DNA of 6,717 bases from an uncultured Bacteroidia bacterium (GTDB lineage Bacteria > Bacteroidota > Bacteroidia > Bacteroidales > UBA932). This document shows positions 5,045-6,717 of the stretch, in pieces (within the stretch, counting starts at the first letter, position 1; each line of letters begins with the position of its first letter). The stretch lies in assembly GCA_902766985.1 (NCBI GenBank), contig CACXFP010000293.1, positions 1-6,717 on the forward strand, in the 5' to 3' direction. The notes beneath the pieces were generated by a model. That model searched no databases and was not told the DNA's origin. It saw nothing but the letters and a program-made list of their open reading frames with translations. Made by a program: the position numbers and the translations under genes.

Positions 5045-6717
5045 ATGGCGGAAATCAGACTAAATAAGATCATTAAAAAATACAATATCGGTCTCCAGAC
5101 CCTCGTGGACTTTCTCGCGAGCAAGGGTCTCGAGGTTGACGGAAACCCGAATGCCAAGATTTCCGAGGAATTCCTTCCCGACATTGAAAAGCAGTTCGGC
5201 AAGGACCTGGAGGCGAAACTGGCATCCGAACAGATTGACATAAGGCTTACCGATATCCTGGACAAGGCAGGGAAGAAACAGGGCCCCGGCATCACAGAAG
5301 AGGATGATTACGAGCCTGTAAGGGAAACCATCATCAAGAGCACGACCTCTTTCGTCCCCTCCGAGACACCGAAGGCCGCTCCGAAACCCGAGCCCGTAAA
5401 AGAGCCCGAACCTCAGCCGGCTCCCCAGCCGGAACCCGAGCCCGTCAAGGAGCCCGAACCCGAACCGGTCCGCGAGCCGGAACCGGAACCCCAGCCGGAG
5501 CCTCAGCCGGAACCTCAGCCGGAACCCGAGCCCGTCAAGGACGAACCGGCCCATGAAAAGGAAGAGACCCCTGCAGTCGGGGAACTTCCTGCCCAGGATG
5601 AGCCAGCCCCGGCACAGGAGGAGGAAACCACCGCTGTTCCCGAGGAAAAGAAAGAGGTTTCTCCGGCTGAAACCCCGGCCAATAATGAGAAAAAGCAGGA
5701 CGATTCCGCCATCGGCCTGAAAATTATCGGCAAGATAGACCTCAGCCAGTTTGAGAAAAAGAAAAAGGAATCCGGCAAGAAACGCGAAAGGATTGCAAAG
5801 GGCACCCAGAAAGTGGATGTCAACAAGATAGGCAATATCGCCGACGCCAAGCCCCGCAAGGACCAGAAGGGTCCTTCACAGAACGGTGGGCGCAAGGAAG
5901 ACGCCGCCAAGGGAGGACGCAAACGCGACCGCCAGCGCTTCAAGCAGCTCACGGAGGCCGAGACCGAAGCAATGCAGAAGGAAATCCAGAAGCAGGTCAA
6001 AGAGACCTACGCAAGGATGAACGACAACAAGAAGAGCAACTTCGGAGCCAAGTACCGCAAGGAAAAGAGGGAGGCTGCAGCCAACAGGGCACAGGAAGAG
6101 ATCGAGCAGGAGCTCGCCGAGAAGAAGATCCTGAAAGTCACCGAGTTCGTGACTGTCAACGATCTTGCCACCCTCATGAACAATACCCCTGTCAACGACG
6201 TTATCCGTGCCTGCATGAGCCTCGGCCTGATGGTGTCCATCAACCAGAGGCTGGATGCCGAAGCCCTCGTGCTCGTAGCTGAGGAATTCGGCTACAAGGT
6301 GGAATTCGTCACCGCCAACCTCACCCAGGAGATCGAAGGCAACAATACTCCCGACAAGGAAGAAGACCTTGTCCCCAGGCCTCCGATTATCACCGTCATG
6401 GGCCATGTCGACCATGGCAAGACCTCCCTGCTCGACTATATCCGAAAATCCAACGTGATCGCCGGAGAGGCCGGAGGCATCACCCAGCACATCGGAGCAT
6501 ACAACGTCGTCCTGTCCAACGGGAGGAAGATAACCTTCCTGGATACGCCTGGCCATGAGGCCTTCACCGCCATGCGAGCCAGGGGCGCCCAGCTCACCGA
6601 CCTCGCCATCATCATCATCGCTGCAGACGATGCGGTGATGCCGCAAACAGTCGAGGCTATCAACCACGCCCAGGCCGCCGGTGTCCCCATGGTATTTGCA
6701 ATCAACAAGATAGACAA
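5045..6717 (+). CDS. infB: Translation initiation factor IF-2, N-terminal part (runs off right edge)
   Basis: IF-2 is the GTPase that brings initiator tRNA to the 30S subunit and promotes 50S joining. The window holds 557 codons from the ATG at 5045. The start [20 protein letters not shown] begins the small IF2_N-type domain typical of Bacteroidota. A long low-complexity acidic, Pro-rich linker follows (~100-225, with the Pro-Glu repeat at 113-168), then a highly basic, probably helical stretch (~245-350) and a second IF2_N domain (~360-430). The G domain begins near 445: G1 GHVDHGKT at 453-460, the switch I region [13 protein letters not shown]3 DTPGHE at 500-505, and G4 NKID at 554-557, where the window ends. 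The rest of the G domain and the tRNA-binding domains lie outside. Bacteroidota IF-2 is usually around 950-1000 residues, so a little over half is probably seen. The gene follows nusA by 17 bp with no new promoter visible. Confidence 0.96.
   Translation, partial: MAEIRLNKIIKKYNIGLQTLVDFLASKGLEVDGNPNAKISEEFLPDIEKQFGKDLEAKLASEQIDIRLTDILDKAGKKQGPGITEEDDYEPVRETIIKSTTSFVPSETPKAAPKPEPVKEPEPQPAPQPEPEPVKEPEPEPVREPEPEPQPEPQPEPQPEPEPVKDEPAHEKEETPAVGELPAQDEPAPAQEEETTAVPEEKKEVSPAETPANNEKKQDDSAIGLKIIGKIDLSQFEKKKKESGKKRERIAKGTQKVDVNKIGNIADAKPRKDQKGPSQNGGRKEDAAKGGRKRDRQRFKQLTEAETEAMQKEIQKQVKETYARMNDNKKSNFGAKYRKEKREAAANRAQEEIEQELAEKKILKVTEFVTVNDLATLMNNTPVNDVIRACMSLGLMVSINQRLDAEALVLVAEEFGYKVEFVTANLTQEIEGNNTPDKEEDLVPRPPIITVMGHVDHGKTSLLDYIRKSNVIAGEAGGITQHIGAYNVVLSNGRKITFLDTPGHEAFTAMRARGAQLTDLAIIIIAADDAVMPQTVEAINHAQAAGVPMVFAINKID
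5381..5548 (+). repeat. Pro-Glu/Gln/Lys repeat tract inside infB
   Basis: Codons 113-168 of infB encode an irregular repeat of PEP, PQP, PVKEPEP and PVREPEP units, with proline at nearly every second residue. Such a stretch should be extended and unfolded, acting as a spacer between the N-terminal domain and the rest of IF-2. It lies in the part of IF-2 known to vary strongly in length between species. Every repeat difference preserves the reading frame. Confidence 0.85.
5426..5541 (+). repeat. Perfect 26-bp direct repeat in infB, copies 90 bp apart
   Basis: Bases 5426-5451 and 5516-5541 are identical over 26 bp (each begins CAGCCGGAACCC and ends GTCAAGGA). The offset is 90 bp, exactly 30 codons, so both encode the same peptide QPEPEPVK. 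Identity at synonymous sites suggests a fairly recent duplication or gene conversion rather than protein-level selection alone. Slippage or recombination between the copies would add or remove 30 codons in frame. Confidence 0.8.

Noticed and set aside
5876..6667. Open frame of 263 codons on the minus strand, antisense to infB
   Set aside because: It lies opposite conserved IF-2 domains, including the G motifs, and is explained by GC-rich third positions.

Overview
The window looks like chromosomal core DNA from a moderately GC-rich member of the Bacteroidota, most likely Bacteroidales. Three observations support this: perfect Bacteroidota-type -7 boxes (TAnnTTTG) upstream of three genes, no usable Shine-Dalgarno sequence in front of any gene, and protein sequences of Bacteroidota type (the IF2 N-terminus, LpxC, and a WbqC-like protein). 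I see no mobile element, CRISPR array, tRNA, rRNA or sign of recent transfer.

The window holds two divergent gene clusters. The left half (positions 1-3100) is read on the minus strand in the order lpxD, lpxC, lpxA, then the start of a WbqC-like gene that runs off the left edge. LpxA, LpxC and LpxD are the first three committed acyl-transfer and deacetylation enzymes of lipid A synthesis, and all three keep their catalytic residues. The LpxC here is a stand-alone 306-residue enzyme, not the LpxC-FabZ fusion usual in this phylum. The WbqC-like gene is easily missed because it is cut by the window edge. It starts 6 bp after the lpxA stop and in the same frame.

The right half (3253-6717) is read on the plus strand in the order rimP, nusA, infB. 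This is the widely conserved ribosome-maturation, transcription-elongation and translation-initiation operon. infB is cut by the right edge just after its G4 motif (NKID). It carries a long acidic Pro-Glu repeat tract that includes a perfect 26-bp direct repeat.

The two clusters share a 158-bp AT-rich divergent control region (3101-3258) with a promoter on each strand. lpxC also has its own good promoter in the 90-bp gap after lpxD. Between the rimP promoter and the rimP start lies a 10-bp hairpin with a 4-nt loop followed by seven T residues. This has the form of an intrinsic terminator and may be an attenuator controlling the operon that encodes NusA. That leader element and the unfused LpxC are the points most worth following up. 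I see no wholly new system in the window.
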